Part shown: positions 44,497 through 59,850 of the stretch, in pieces
How the letters are laid out: the number at the start of each line of letters is the position of its first letter
Numbering within the stretch: position 1 is the stretch's first letter
Source of the DNA: Tubulanus polymorphus
Lineage: Eukaryota > Nemertea > Palaeonemertea > Tubulaniformes > Tubulanidae
Assembly (NCBI RefSeq): GCF_964204645.1
Contig: NC_134030.1
Location: 14,166,447-14,230,446, forward strand
Length of the DNA stretch: 64,000 nt
Reading direction: 5' to 3'
The notes under the pieces: model-generated
What the model was told of the DNA's origin: nothing
What the model saw: the letters and a program-made list of their open reading frames with translations, nothing else
Database searches by the model: none
Position numbers and translations under genes: made by a program

Positions 44497-47369
44497 TCTC
44501 GTTATTCATCATACACGGATATTGTGTTTCTTCTGGTCTCATGATAAACATATACTTGTATTCTTCCATGTATATTTTTATACATATATGTTTATGAATT
44601 GAGTGTTTGTGATGGAATTTTAGTGTAGCCAAACATTGGTCGGTCATTCTACAGGTGATGACATAAAATAATATACAACCATTATTCGATATAGTTTGAC
44701 AAAATATTACAAAGCTGAACATGACACCACCCTTTCCATCGTATCAAAAGCAAAATCTATAATAGATCGATATTCAGTAGCAGACGCGGCATTTTAGTGC
44801 CATTAATTAAGGCTTATCTCGATACTTCAAAATTAGAACGAAATGATACAGACAAACAAGGGTGTATCCACTAATTTCACAAATACCAGATATAAGACGA
44901 ATTAACTCGTTCAATGTTTCATTCAAAAGTGATTTGGGCCTAGTTAGTGGTTTTTGAATAGTTCCTCTCGACAATCTACACAGTCGTTTTAGTCAATTCT
45001 CCCTCTTCCTCATCCGAGATTTTTCAGGTGAAAGCACGACATTTTTACAACTAGAAAGTGACGCAACGCCACGTATAGCATATTTAAAGATTTAAGTTAA
45101 GATTTTACCCCTGTTGAATTGTGGACAAGTAAAATATACTAACAAAGTTATTTTGATGCGTGTAGAGTGCTAACAAGGAATTCAAGATGTCTGCAATGGC
45201 AGGCATATTGTATAAGCAAGAACGTTGATTTCACTAGGTATACTCCACAAACCTACCCATTACACATACCAAGTTTAAAAGGAATCACACGTTATTTAAT
45301 GGCAGAGAGCTTTGAAACATAAAAACCGATCAAAATTGTAGAATTAATGGACGCGCAGAAAAAAGAAATATCCTATAGTATACTCGTGTATACTGACGCA
45401 CAACAATTATCAATTATACTCGCGTTTACAGCCAATCTTCGAACGGGTATTAGACACACCTATGCGTAACACACAACTCAAGACAACCGATCAAGGCTGT
45501 ACTTTTCGGCTGCAAATTGAATAGTTGTTACCATCTTTCTAATATTCACGTCCCTTGGCCGCGTTCTTACCGACGGTCTATCAATGCGCATAGCACTGAC
45601 CGTTCGGTCGGGACGCATACACGGACCTAACTATGCACTTTATATTAAAACCACAAAACTGCTCCGTGTATAACTTTTACTTTTAGGTAAATTCAGCACT
45701 ATATGAAGAACTACCAACTGCCTCCTTCCTTGACGGAGAAACTCATCCCCATCGGAGCTGCCCCCTCAATGTCAGACAATTTAACTACACTTCGGATACT
45801 AGGACCATACTCTCATCTGGATAATTTGCGTTTCGAAATGTGCTTCTCATCAATCTAGTCAACACTTAGAGGACTTCTATATCAAAATATCGGCCAAAAA
45901 AATCACAATTAACTATCGGGCTATAACGCGTGGAAAAAGACCAAAAATTGTAAAAATGTGAAACATGATTTTCAAAACATGACCTTGTGATGTAGTTATT
46001 TCACGATGTATTAAATCAGCCAACAAATATGACCCCTCCCAGTCACTTGCCGGTTCAGGCTGACCGTAAGGTTGTTCGAATGAACCGGAACCGATATTTC
46101 CAATTATCTACTTCGATTTAAACAGTATATTCTGTAAACTCGACCACCTATCATCCAACTGCGTAAATCTGTACTTCGATTTCCGATTTCACAATTAAAC
46201 CCCTTATTTCGATCCCGGCAGGTGTGGTGGCTTTGTAAGGGACACCAAATTAAAAAAGATAAACGAAATCTACCAATCAAATGTATAACAGGGTTAATCC
46301 CTATTTTAAGATTAATTAAAACAAGACATTTAAGATGCCGTGGTGGTTTTATTAGATGAGCGTGAAACCTAATTTTTGATAGGTTTCATCCATCGACCTA
46401 CCCCATTACACATAAGTAGTTTAAAAGATATCGCACGTTGTTGAATTACTTGATGTGTGTTAAATAATTATCAATATCATTATAACTTTCAAGAAAATCG
46501 CGGTAACGAGGGAAAGCGCACGACGTACGGTGTAGCCAGAGTTAAATAATTGTCACCCCGCCCTAGCGAGATGACAATCGCTAAAATGTGTTAGACGAAA
46601 TGATGTCAGTGAAACGCATTTCGGTAAAAAATAGCGATGAATCATGCGATGAAAATCCGATAACTGTTAGCCATCCTACTAAAAGTATTCGTTCAAAGGT
46701 TAATTCTACTTGAGTTTTATTAGCATTAGTGAATGTTGTTTTCCAATGAAGAAAGGATGACATCGAGTGCAATAGCTATATTGTATAGAGGCCGTGCTCG
46801 TGGCATTATTGTTGCTTGAATGTCCATGTTTTGTGTGACAGTACAGTATACCATATCAAAGTTTCTCCTGGATCCATCAAATAGAGCACGGATCACAAGT
46901 ATATATATACTGACACCGGCTGGCCGAATCGACCATGGTAAGTGAGGCTATCACAAAGGATTTGAAACTAATTACTCCATGCTTTGATTTATATTACACC
47001 TCGTATCATTATCGCGTGACGCCGACGTGAAAAGAAGACATCCTTAAATACTGTGGGTATTATGACGTCTCAGTCGATTTTGAATCAGTCATGATTAACT
47101 AGCTGTAGTTAATGAGCCATGGTCGACATCGAAATTATCTGAATAACAGACCCAATGTGGGACTTGTTTACGATTCATCGTGCTGACGTGTGATTGACGA
47201 AACCCACATCAATGTACCGTTTTCTTCACACCATTTGCGTGTTAATGGAATATTTCCAACACTACTGTGGTAATCGAGCATTCCACTTATTGCAAGCAAG
47301 GATTCACCAGGTTCGCTAGTAGTTACAGTCGTATATTGAAAAACTTAATGTGAATTGTGACCAAAAACT
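44497..47369. other. No supported gene
   Basis: I see no protein family here. A TATATATATA near 46900, about 35 bp before ATG at 46935, which is followed at once by GTAAGTGAGG, looks like a promoter plus a start-codon-only first exon. I cannot connect it to any downstream coding sequence. Confidence 0.35.
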
Positions 47370-48530
47370 ACGGACTTTACTTTATTTATTCATTATCCTT
47401 TATGCGGATGACACGGTCATTCTTGCTGAAGATGGGAAATCTCTCCATTCGCATTTAGATACACTTTTCGAATATTGCACAAACAAACAGACAACGGTCT
47501 CGCGGTGAATGTTAAAACTAAAATATTAGTCTTTGCTCGAAGAAAAAGTAGGATTAAACGAATTTCTAAAATCATGTTCAGTAATCAGGAGTTAGAGATA
47601 GTTGAGGATTAGTGTATCTGGGAGTGAAATTGAAATTCAATTGGAATGGTAGTTTCGCTAAAGCAAAAAAAAAAATATCTATCATAAAGCTATGTATTCT
47701 ATTATCCAAAAGTTCAGGCCTTTGAAACTTCAAGTACATGTAATGTTTGAATTATTTGACGTGTGTGTCGCTCCTGTCGCGTTGATAAGACTGCGAGTCA
47801 GGGGATATGAAAACCTTGATTTATTAGAAAGCCTCCACTGTCTATTTTGTAAAATTATCGTGAAAGTTCTCATAACCTACAAGAATAAGCGGAGTTAGAA
47901 CGTTATCCTATGTATATGAGCGTAAAGCAAAGATGATTAAATTTTGGGTAAAAACGATTTCGCGCAAACAAACTAAACTTAGTTCAACTCTCTAGATATC
48001 TTTTAATTTGTATCTGAATGATAGATTATCATTTTCTCGCGTGACCAACACGTGCAAGAGACAGAATTTAGGCTACATTATAACCCCTTATACACCAATT
48101 TTAGGCAATATGAGAAGGAAATTTGAAAACTATATAAATCGGCTTGATGACGCGACTAGTTTATTCCTGATCAGGATTGGGTCTTACCTTGGTAAATAGA
48201 TTGTCAAATCTCCGTCTACCCAGAACCGAAAGATTATGCCCCACCAGTAATTTACTTACCGAATTCCGTAACAACTACTTAACTTCAATTACCTTTCGGA
48301 ACCTTCATGTTTTAATAAATCCAACTTTTAAACTGGCTAGATTTATCAAATTAGGTCTAGATGTATTAGATCCCTCCGGTAGTATGTAAATAACGTGTGT
48401 TATGTTTTCAAATACTTTATTTCCTGCGTTTGTAAATAATTGTTAATACGGATTTTCCTCCATATACCATGGAAATGGTCAGGTAATAAATATTCGTATT
48501 CCTATTCCTATTCGTATTCGTATTCTTCCA
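47370..48530 (+). mobile_element. Non-LTR retrotransposon (LINE) 3' fragment, degenerate
   Basis: YADDTVILAEDG, the RT catalytic motif, is encoded from about 47401. In shifted frames follow VNVKTKILVFARRKS and LGVKLKFNWNG, the usual downstream landmarks. Further pieces at 47692-47898, 48008-48199 and 48177-48389 fit the post-RT region. The fragment ends with AATAAATATTCGTATTCC and a TATTCG-like short repeat, a typical LINE tail. Multiple stops and frame changes make it a pseudogene. Confidence 0.75.
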
Positions 48531-48676
48531 CGTTCAACTTACTCTTAGTTTCAGTTAAATCGAATGAAATGTTTTCGTGAATAAACCAAATATATAATTA
48601 ATGATAACATATGGTGATACCCGAAAAGATTAACTGTATTGTTGATGGGTGCTGTGATGTTGTATGGATCCGGGAG

Positions 48677-48802
48677 TATAAAAATCTGGTTCCAAGTTGA
48701 TTGATAATATCAACGTAAGACAACTCATCTTGCGGGATAGTGGATGTTACGGTTTCACATCTAATCGCGTTCTTTTCGCTTGCTATGCCTAATCATAGTT
48801 AG
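48677..48802 (+). promoter_or_regulatory. Candidate promoter and 5' untranslated exon
   Basis: TATAAAAA at 48677-48684 is followed about 120 bp later by AG|GTGAGTAA (donor at 48803), which together would make a non-coding first exon of about 100 bp. A possible partner is the LRR gene, which has an acceptor (TTCATTGCAG) just before its start codon. The two are 5 kb apart and the link is untested. Confidence 0.25.
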
Positions 48803-48860
48803 GTGAGTAAATATGTGTGAGTGTGATTGCAGTGAACTGATGTAAATCTCAGTGTAAAGT

Positions 48861-49068
48861 TAACGAATAAAACCCACAGTTACTTCTGTAAAAACAGTTT
48901 ATTGCCTTACAGTTTCGAGGTTCAAACTAAACCTCATCATCAGAGTAACAAAACTATAATGAATTTATTGTATTTTTTGTTCCTCTGATGATGAGGCTTA
49001 GTTTGAACCTCGAAACTGCGAGGCAATAAACTGTTTTTTTCAGAAGTAACCGTGGGTTTTATTCGTTA
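48861..49068. repeat. Palindrome of two head-to-head Penelope-type terminal sequences
   Basis: Arms of about 85-90 bp (TAACGAATAAAACCCA ... TGGGTTTTATTCGTTA) surround a short spacer. Each arm contains a hammerhead-like core: CTGATGATGAGG, a short loop, AACCTCGAAAC. On the plus strand it lies at 48985-49015; on the minus strand at 48913-48943. The core is intact but the cleavage triplet is not canonical. The structure looks like two inverted terminal pieces of a Penelope-like element. No coding part is nearby. Confidence 0.8.
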
Positions 49069-50299
49069 TGTGCGAGTGTGCGGCTGCGCGCGTGCGTGCG
49101 TGTGTGGCTGAGACCGATGCAGCGAAGTGAACTCGTGGACGTGAGGCTTATCTGTTTGACCAGTTTGACTAAACGTACATAAATCACGTTTTTACGCCAT
49201 GTGACGCTAAATTTCAGCAACGAATCTCACATCATCGCTATCGTCATGTCCGCATATTTTAATTAGAACTCGGCACGCAGACAAGTCACATCCGGGAATG
49301 TACCAGTATCAGTTAATAGGTTACGTGACTTTTCTGATGCTTAAAACATCTGTAATGGTTAACACGAAAATCACACCCGTCATCAAAAACTCGTCACCAA
49401 ATCCTATTACTGGAGTCATAATTGAAAATGAAATTCGTCTGACGAAACGGCCATCAATTTTTAATGGTGTCCATTCAGCTCTTGTTGATTCGGTCGATGT
49501 GCCAAAGTGGGAATATCGGGTAGAGCTTGTAATAAAATATTGTATCGCATTCAGTCGATAGAAAGCATTGATTAACAGTAAGTGTTTATTTCATTGGGAG
49601 TGTGTTCGCGTGTAAGCGTGTGTGTAGGAGTCACCCTGCGCTGATAACGTTCCCATACATACCCCACTGTGAATGTAGCCCACCGACTCTCAGATTAGAA
49701 TGCCTCATACTGGATTCGCTTTTAAATTGCATGTTTCCTGTTTACCAAAAGGTCCATTTGAGCGTCGGTGGGCCGATTATACTCAGGCCTTCAACACTGT
49801 TTCAATTTGGGTGATTCAGAATCCAGTTGGACAGTTGTGAGGTTAGATCTGACACTGGATCCTCTATAGCAGTTGGTCTAATCTAACTCAATTAAAGTGG
49901 TGGTGTTCAATATACTAGTTTTGAACATGAAAGTGTGGTAGAGTAAGTCTACAAAGGTTATTTGGGCGTACCAGGTAGATTTGGAACTAGGTGCGTACCG
50001 TGGCTACAGTGAATGGCAGATAATATGATGTACATATGGGTGGTAGCGAGAAAATTTCAGACGAGGCCATCATATTATACGCTCGCAGAATCACAGAGAA
50101 TTACCTTAAATCGGTGGTAATTTCCGGGGATTTTGTGATAGAAACATACACTCTGTGGAATCATCTATTCTTAGAGAATTAATCAAATAAATATAGAGAA
50201 TTAATCAAATAAATATAGGAAACTATACAATACCATATATGGTAGACTGTATATTTATGGTAATTTGGTTGATTAGAATCATACATGGTACAATCCCCC
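49069..50299. other. No supported feature
   Basis: A short GT/GC-rich simple stretch near 49075-49105 and a doubled phrase AGAATTAATCAAATAAATAT near 50175-50217 are the only structures noted. Short frames on the plus strand carry no recognisable motif. Confidence 0.35.
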
Positions 50300-50432
50300 G
50301 GTGGTTGTGGTGGTGGTGGTGGTGGTGGTGGTGGTGGTTATAGTGGTGGTGGTTATAGTGGTAGTGGTGGTAGTGGTGGTGGTGGTAGTGGTGGTGGCGG
50401 TGGCGGCGGCGGCGGCGGTGGTGGTGGTGGTT
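50300..50432. repeat. (GGT)n/(GGC)n minisatellite
   Basis: The run is almost pure GGT/GGC triplets with occasional TAT and AGT. A glycine-rich frame can be read through it but has no gene context. Confidence 0.95.
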
Positions 50433-50732
50433 TGTTCCTTAACCAGTGGTTAAATAATTTACCCACTGGTTAGCCTATTTTTTATTTACCCAGCCTCACT
50501 CTGAAATTGGTCACTCTCATGATGAAAAGACAATTAAAAAGCCAATTTTACAGAAAAAGATTGCAATGCCTGGTTGTAAGGTTTAAATTCTAGCGTGACT
50601 TTTATCTATGGCTCCTCGCCATATATAATGACTAAACGAGTTATTACGAATGACTAAATTGTCCTCGCAATGCTATATGTATAGATCACTTCCCTGGAAT
50701 AACGGCTCAAAAAACAAAACGGTGTTCGTTCG

Positions 50733-51772
<1,040 letters not shown>

Positions 51773-51874
51773 AAATTTCTTCGACAATTCTTCTGATTGT
51801 CGGATTGTCAAAAGAAATTTTTCGACAATACTTCTGATTGTCGGATTGTCGAAGGGTATTTCTTCGACAATGCC
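51773..51874. repeat. 42-bp tandem repeat with internal hairpins, about 2.4 units
   Basis: Units start at 51773, 51815 and 51856 and share TTCGACAAT...TTCTGATTGTCGGATTGTC. TTCGACAAT and ATTGTCGAA arms make each unit self-complementary. GTCGACAATT-like phrases recur near 52170 and 52200, so related sequence may extend further. Confidence 0.85.
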
Positions 51875-53923
51875 CTTGGCGTATTAATCTGTACTGTTAT
51901 TCGCCGCCTGAACTGCTTAACCAGAAAACGGAGTTTATTACAAATTTTCTGTTAAAAAAAACAACCCTCTCATTTTCAGTGGTAATTTTGATACTGATCG
52001 TCTAGAATACGTGGGGGTTTGAAAAGTTCCTTCGTGGAGGTTTTTTTCCCCGGTTACTGGAATTGTGTGATGCGGTTCATCGTCCACTCGGCCAGTAGTA
52101 GTCGGGAATACTTTATCATTCGACGATTATCTATTTTACTTCTGGAAAATACCGAAGATTTAACTTACTTGAATTGTCGACAATTGCTACGATTTAAAAT
52201 TGTCGACCTATTTTATCTTGACGTTTAAATCATTGGAATTATCGACAAGTATACGTACAGTAGGCCTAAACGAAAACGTGTCTTTAAGAAAGAAAATCTG
52301 TTGTCATGGACCACGAGCTCCGCCGTGGAGAAAGAAACTAAAAATCAAACATCAAAGCGAAATCAAATTTATATCAGATCACCTGCCCGAGAGAAATGAA
52401 AAAAAACTGTGTAAGGCGAATAAAACAACAAAAGAATTCCCATCTAGTGGAGGCTTGGTGAGAAATTCTGCTGGCTATTAGAAGAGTGGAATTTTCCAAT
52501 CTAGCAAAGTAATGTGATACTTTTGTCTTCTCATTTTCGAGCAATTTTCCGGGAACAATGACCGTAATTTGACTCCGAAACTACGACCTTGAAATCGAGT
52601 GAACTTCAAACAAATTCACTACGTTTGAACCGACCAAGGAATTTCGATTGTAGATTGGTCCTTTTTGCATAGAACTCCTCATTTGTTAGCCTCTATATCA
52701 TATTCATTGCGCTGCGACTGACCAGCTACGGCGTTATGCTTTAACAATGTGACGTCAACAACTAGCGGTGACGTTTCAGTGTTGACTTGATATTACTTTA
52801 CATGATCACGTTTGATAAATAAACCCATCCTTTCGAGACCTTAGAATGGCGTGTATTCATCATATTACATGCAATGAATTGAGTGCCGGTTTAACACTCG
52901 GAATTTGTTTACAGTCGTAATTAACCACTTAGAGGTAAAGACACAGACTATATTCTGATTCAATTTAACCATACATCAAATCGACGCCCGAATCGAGGCT
53001 TTTACGTTAATGGCGTATGTTACACCTAACCACATTCAGTCCCTCGGCGGCACCTCCTACTGAGATTACCATGCGGAGATTTCTGCGAGTTTTTATTAGT
53101 GTTTTATCTAATTAAGATTGATCATTTATGTAATTATCGATACAGCATTGATAATGTTATTAAACCTCGGGAGAAGGAGATAATATTGTGTGATTATAGA
53201 CGAATCAAATAAACTTGTCACCGATATTATTTCACAGAGCCTACGTTACGGTTTTTATTCCGCCAATAGTAGTTGGGACAAATATTTCGCATTTAAATGT
53301 GTTGCATTTTGTCTAATTCATCTAGCTATACTATATGGGAACTGGCAATTTTCAAACCAGATCACAGTCATACATTATACTACTGTATGCTATAAGGCCA
53401 AAATGATAAGCAAATGTGGAAAGTGCTTTGTCATAGATAAGCTATCGTTCGATGTTTATTTTCATTATGATCATGGTTATTATTACAGGGAAGGGTATTC
53501 GTATATACATAGATAAATATGTTTTATGTTTGTTCTGACGACAAACCCTAATTGTAATTGTGTCAATCGAAAATGGCTTTCTTGACCCATAGAAAAAGAT
53601 AAAGTAACGATATATGTGTGCGTGTGTGTCTTGGTCGCTTTTATTTGATCTACAGAGACGGAAATATTCGCCCAAACTCACCACCGTGGAATATCATCAC
53701 CGATATCTATACATAATGTGTCGAACTGATATTTATGATAGTTGAAATACGGTCTGATAAGACATTGAAACTGAAACGAGAATTGAAAGTGGAAACTAGA
53801 ATTCTGGAACTGAAAAAACATCAAGAACTCAAGCTATTTTGGAATTTCAGAAGTTCGTGTGGAACTATTAAGATTCCGCAATTCATTGCAGATCTTGTTT
53901 TGTGATACTACATAGAATACGTG
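51875..53923. other. Upstream region of the LRR gene, no other gene supported
   Basis: Short frames are present at 52019-52481 and 53190-53516 but nothing can be assigned. The final stretch TTCATTGCAG (53884-53893) before the LRR start is a plausible splice acceptor, so the LRR start codon is probably in a second exon. Confidence 0.35.
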
Positions 53924-55723
53924 ATGAAGTTGATTCAAATATTGTTCCCATTCGTGGCATTATTTTCAGTGAATAGTGAGTACCAAAACTGTCCGCCGGA
54001 ATGTGATTGCTATGACAAAACATTTGACTGTGTGGCACCGGAAAGTGATATTGTAAGCTCTGCTGACATTTTGGATCAGTGCCCTCAGGATGTAATAGGG
54101 ATTTCCCTTTACAGTTTTAAATTCAACTTTAGCGAAAGTCTAGTTTTTTCGCGATTTCACCAGCTGGAATATTTGTACCTGGAAAACTGCAATTTGAATC
54201 GGTCTGAGGCTTTGCTTACATCAAAAAGCTTCGTCAACTTCGGTTACGTCTGTGACAGCTCGGAACAAATTTGCCAAACCGAAGAACAAGTAAAGACAAT
54301 AATAAATCAGCTACCTCCACAGATAAGTTCATTACGGATCAGTAGCTGGAGGGTAAAATCGATAAATGATTTAAACCTTTCTAGGTTTACTCAACTTATC
54401 GTATTGGATTTGAGCAAAAATTCCTTATCCACAATCGGTGCTACAAATGTATTTTTCGGCATGGGAAAACTCAGAGCTTTGCAGCTCAGTTTTAACAAAC
54501 TGACATCGCTAATGCCGGGTGTGTTCAATGGACTGAGGGCATTAGGATCTCTGGATCTATCCCACAACGAGATATACTCGTTGGAAGATGGCGTATTCGC
54601 ACATTTGAACCAATTAACCGAACTTCGGCTAAAAGGAAATAACCTGACGAATGTATCGTCGACCAATCTCACAGGATTGTCACCTTTGAGTTTGGTAACG
54701 ATTGACTTTTCAGATAATAACCATTTCATGCCGAACTGGGATATGTTCAAAAATCTTCAACGGCTATCAATAATTTCATTATCTAATTGTTTCACGGATG
54801 TTAACCCCTTGCCCACAAACCTTTTTACCGGTTTACATAACATTGCCGCTCTGCACCTTGCCGGAAATAGACTTACGGCCATTCCGGCCAGTGTTCAGCT
54901 GATGGGGTCGCAGTTTCGCACGCTAGATATATCTCATAATTTACTTACTGCAATCAACATCAAGCTCAACACTCAAATTCCGTCGACCAAAAGCGTCACT
55001 TTAGATTTTAGTGATAACCGTATATCCAGAGTAGATAGCGACTCGTTCATAGGCAGTTTTCACAAGATCAGTGCAGACGTGGATTTGAGACGAAATCTTC
55101 TCCAAGAAATCGATATGAGCGCCATAAAAAAATTAGGTAGAAACGTGCAATTAGATGCGCGTGACAACCCGATCATATGTGGAGCCAATTTGTGCGCGTT
55201 AAAATGGTGGTCTAGTCAGAAAATGGGTGGCCCCATACTGGTTGACTGTATAAAACAACAGAAACGTCGAAAAAGAGTTGACATGTCCGACCTGACCGAC
55301 TCACAACTTGGATGTTTATACCCGACATTCGTAAAGTGCATCAACGATAAAGTGCGATTACATGAAAAAGGCCGGCTTCATTTTACTGCAAAATCTTCCC
55401 CGGCGTTTATCGAATTCACCGACGTTCTGATAATTCGAGGAAATAAAACCGAAATGGTCGTAGAAAGATTAGAAAAATCCAGAATAAGAATTTCGATGTA
55501 TTTCGACATCGTTTGGGGTGATTTTATCAGTTCGCTAGGTGAAGTCACTGTTGCCACTGCGAAAGTAACGGCATCTACTGAAATCGAAAATATCACATAC
55601 AGTGCCACATGTACAAAATCGCTGTTATTTTCGTCCGTTGCAGCTAAGATGACTTGGGATTATACGATGTCGATTTTGATGACCGTTCTGATTATTAACG
55701 AAATATCAGAATATGGATCGTAG
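53924..55723 (+). CDS. Secreted or surface leucine-rich-repeat protein
   Basis: The frame opens at a GTG at 53921; the first ATG is 53924, giving 599 residues. A signal peptide (LIQILFPFVALFSV, 1-18) precedes an LRR N-terminal cap (C23, C27, C29, C36 in CPPECDCY). A first irregular repeat zone holds two more cysteines. Around 160-400 lie regular 24-residue LRRs (LVLDLSKNSLSTI-like, LGSLDLSHNEIYSLEDGVF). A C-terminal cap NPIICGANLCALKWW with further cysteines covers about 410-465. About 110 beta-rich residues and a modest hydrophobic tail follow, which could be a GPI signal. The protein would bind partners outside the cell. I cannot name an orthologue. Confidence 0.85.
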   Translation: MKLIQILFPFVALFSVNSEYQNCPPECDCYDKTFDCVAPESDIVSSADILDQCPQDVIGISLYSFKFNFSESLVFSRFHQLEYLYLENCNLNRSEALLTSKSFVNFGYVCDSSEQICQTEEQVKTIINQLPPQISSLRISSWRVKSINDLNLSRFTQLIVLDLSKNSLSTIGATNVFFGMGKLRALQLSFNKLTSLMPGVFNGLRALGSLDLSHNEIYSLEDGVFAHLNQLTELRLKGNNLTNVSSTNLTGLSPLSLVTIDFSDNNHFMPNWDMFKNLQRLSIISLSNCFTDVNPLPTNLFTGLHNIAALHLAGNRLTAIPASVQLMGSQFRTLDISHNLLTAINIKLNTQIPSTKSVTLDFSDNRISRVDSDSFIGSFHKISADVDLRRNLLQEIDMSAIKKLGRNVQLDARDNPIICGANLCALKWWSSQKMGGPILVDCIKQQKRRKRVDMSDLTDSQLGCLYPTFVKCINDKVRLHEKGRLHFTAKSSPAFIEFTDVLIIRGNKTEMVVERLEKSRIRISMYFDIVWGDFISSLGEVTVATAKVTASTEIENITYSATCTKSLLFSSVAAKMTWDYTMSILMTVLIINEISEYGS

Positions 55724-55880
55724 GTGGCATGTAGGGTTACCCGCAGACAATTGGAAACGATCTCTCAAGCTAATTTCTAAATCACATTGGCACACGATCA
55801 GAGAAGTTTTCTGCGTTTTTTTTCTAATCATCATATGCCTATTGTAATTATGCGAAAGGTGCGGGGCCCATTAAAATTTT
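55724..55880. other. Short 3' flank of the LRR gene
   Basis: Presumed 3' untranslated sequence. No AATAAA is seen close to the stop; ATTAAA at 55870 is the nearest variant and sits just before the palindrome. Confidence 0.35.
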
Positions 55881-55955
55881 GCCAATTTCGTGCATTGAGA
55901 AAAGACAAATTAATCGTGACGTCACGATTAATTTGTCTCTTTGCACGAAATTGGC
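55881..55955. repeat. 75-bp near-perfect palindrome
   Basis: GCCAATTTCGTGCA at the left is mirrored by TGCACGAAATTGGC at the right. The inner 38 bp around CGTGACGTCACG (centre 55920/55921) are almost perfect. A transcript through it would fold into a hairpin of more than 30 pairs. It lies about 160 bp after the LRR stop codon. Confidence 0.9.
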
Positions 55956-59613
<3,658 letters not shown>

Positions 59614-59850
59614 CTCCTGTTCTGAAAGACCTCCACTGGCTACCGATCGTTGTTAAGAGCTGAAATTGAAGTTGTTTTAACTGTATACGATGTACACGTA
59701 AATGTCCTAATAACGCTGCTCCGGATTACCTCAAGTCACTCCTCAATGTTTATGTACCTACACGATTCCTTTGCTCTAGTCAATCAAAGCGACTAGTCAA
59801 GCCAACATCAAATCGCAATTTTGGTGAATGGGCTTTTAGGATTGCTTGAC
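59614..59850 (+). mobile_element. LINE (CR1/L2-like) reverse-transcriptase C-terminal remnant
   Basis: Across shifting frames the plus strand encodes VLKDLHWLPIV, then APDYLKSLLNVYVPTRFL, then SKRLVKP and FGEWAFRIA. These are the ordered landmarks of the conserved region just after the RT in CR1/L2-type LINEs. Stops and frame changes show it is dead. The 3' end of the element was not identified. Confidence 0.65.

Noticed and set aside
50285-50473. Glycine-rich protein
   Set aside because: It is a frame through a GGT/GGC minisatellite with no splice or signal context.
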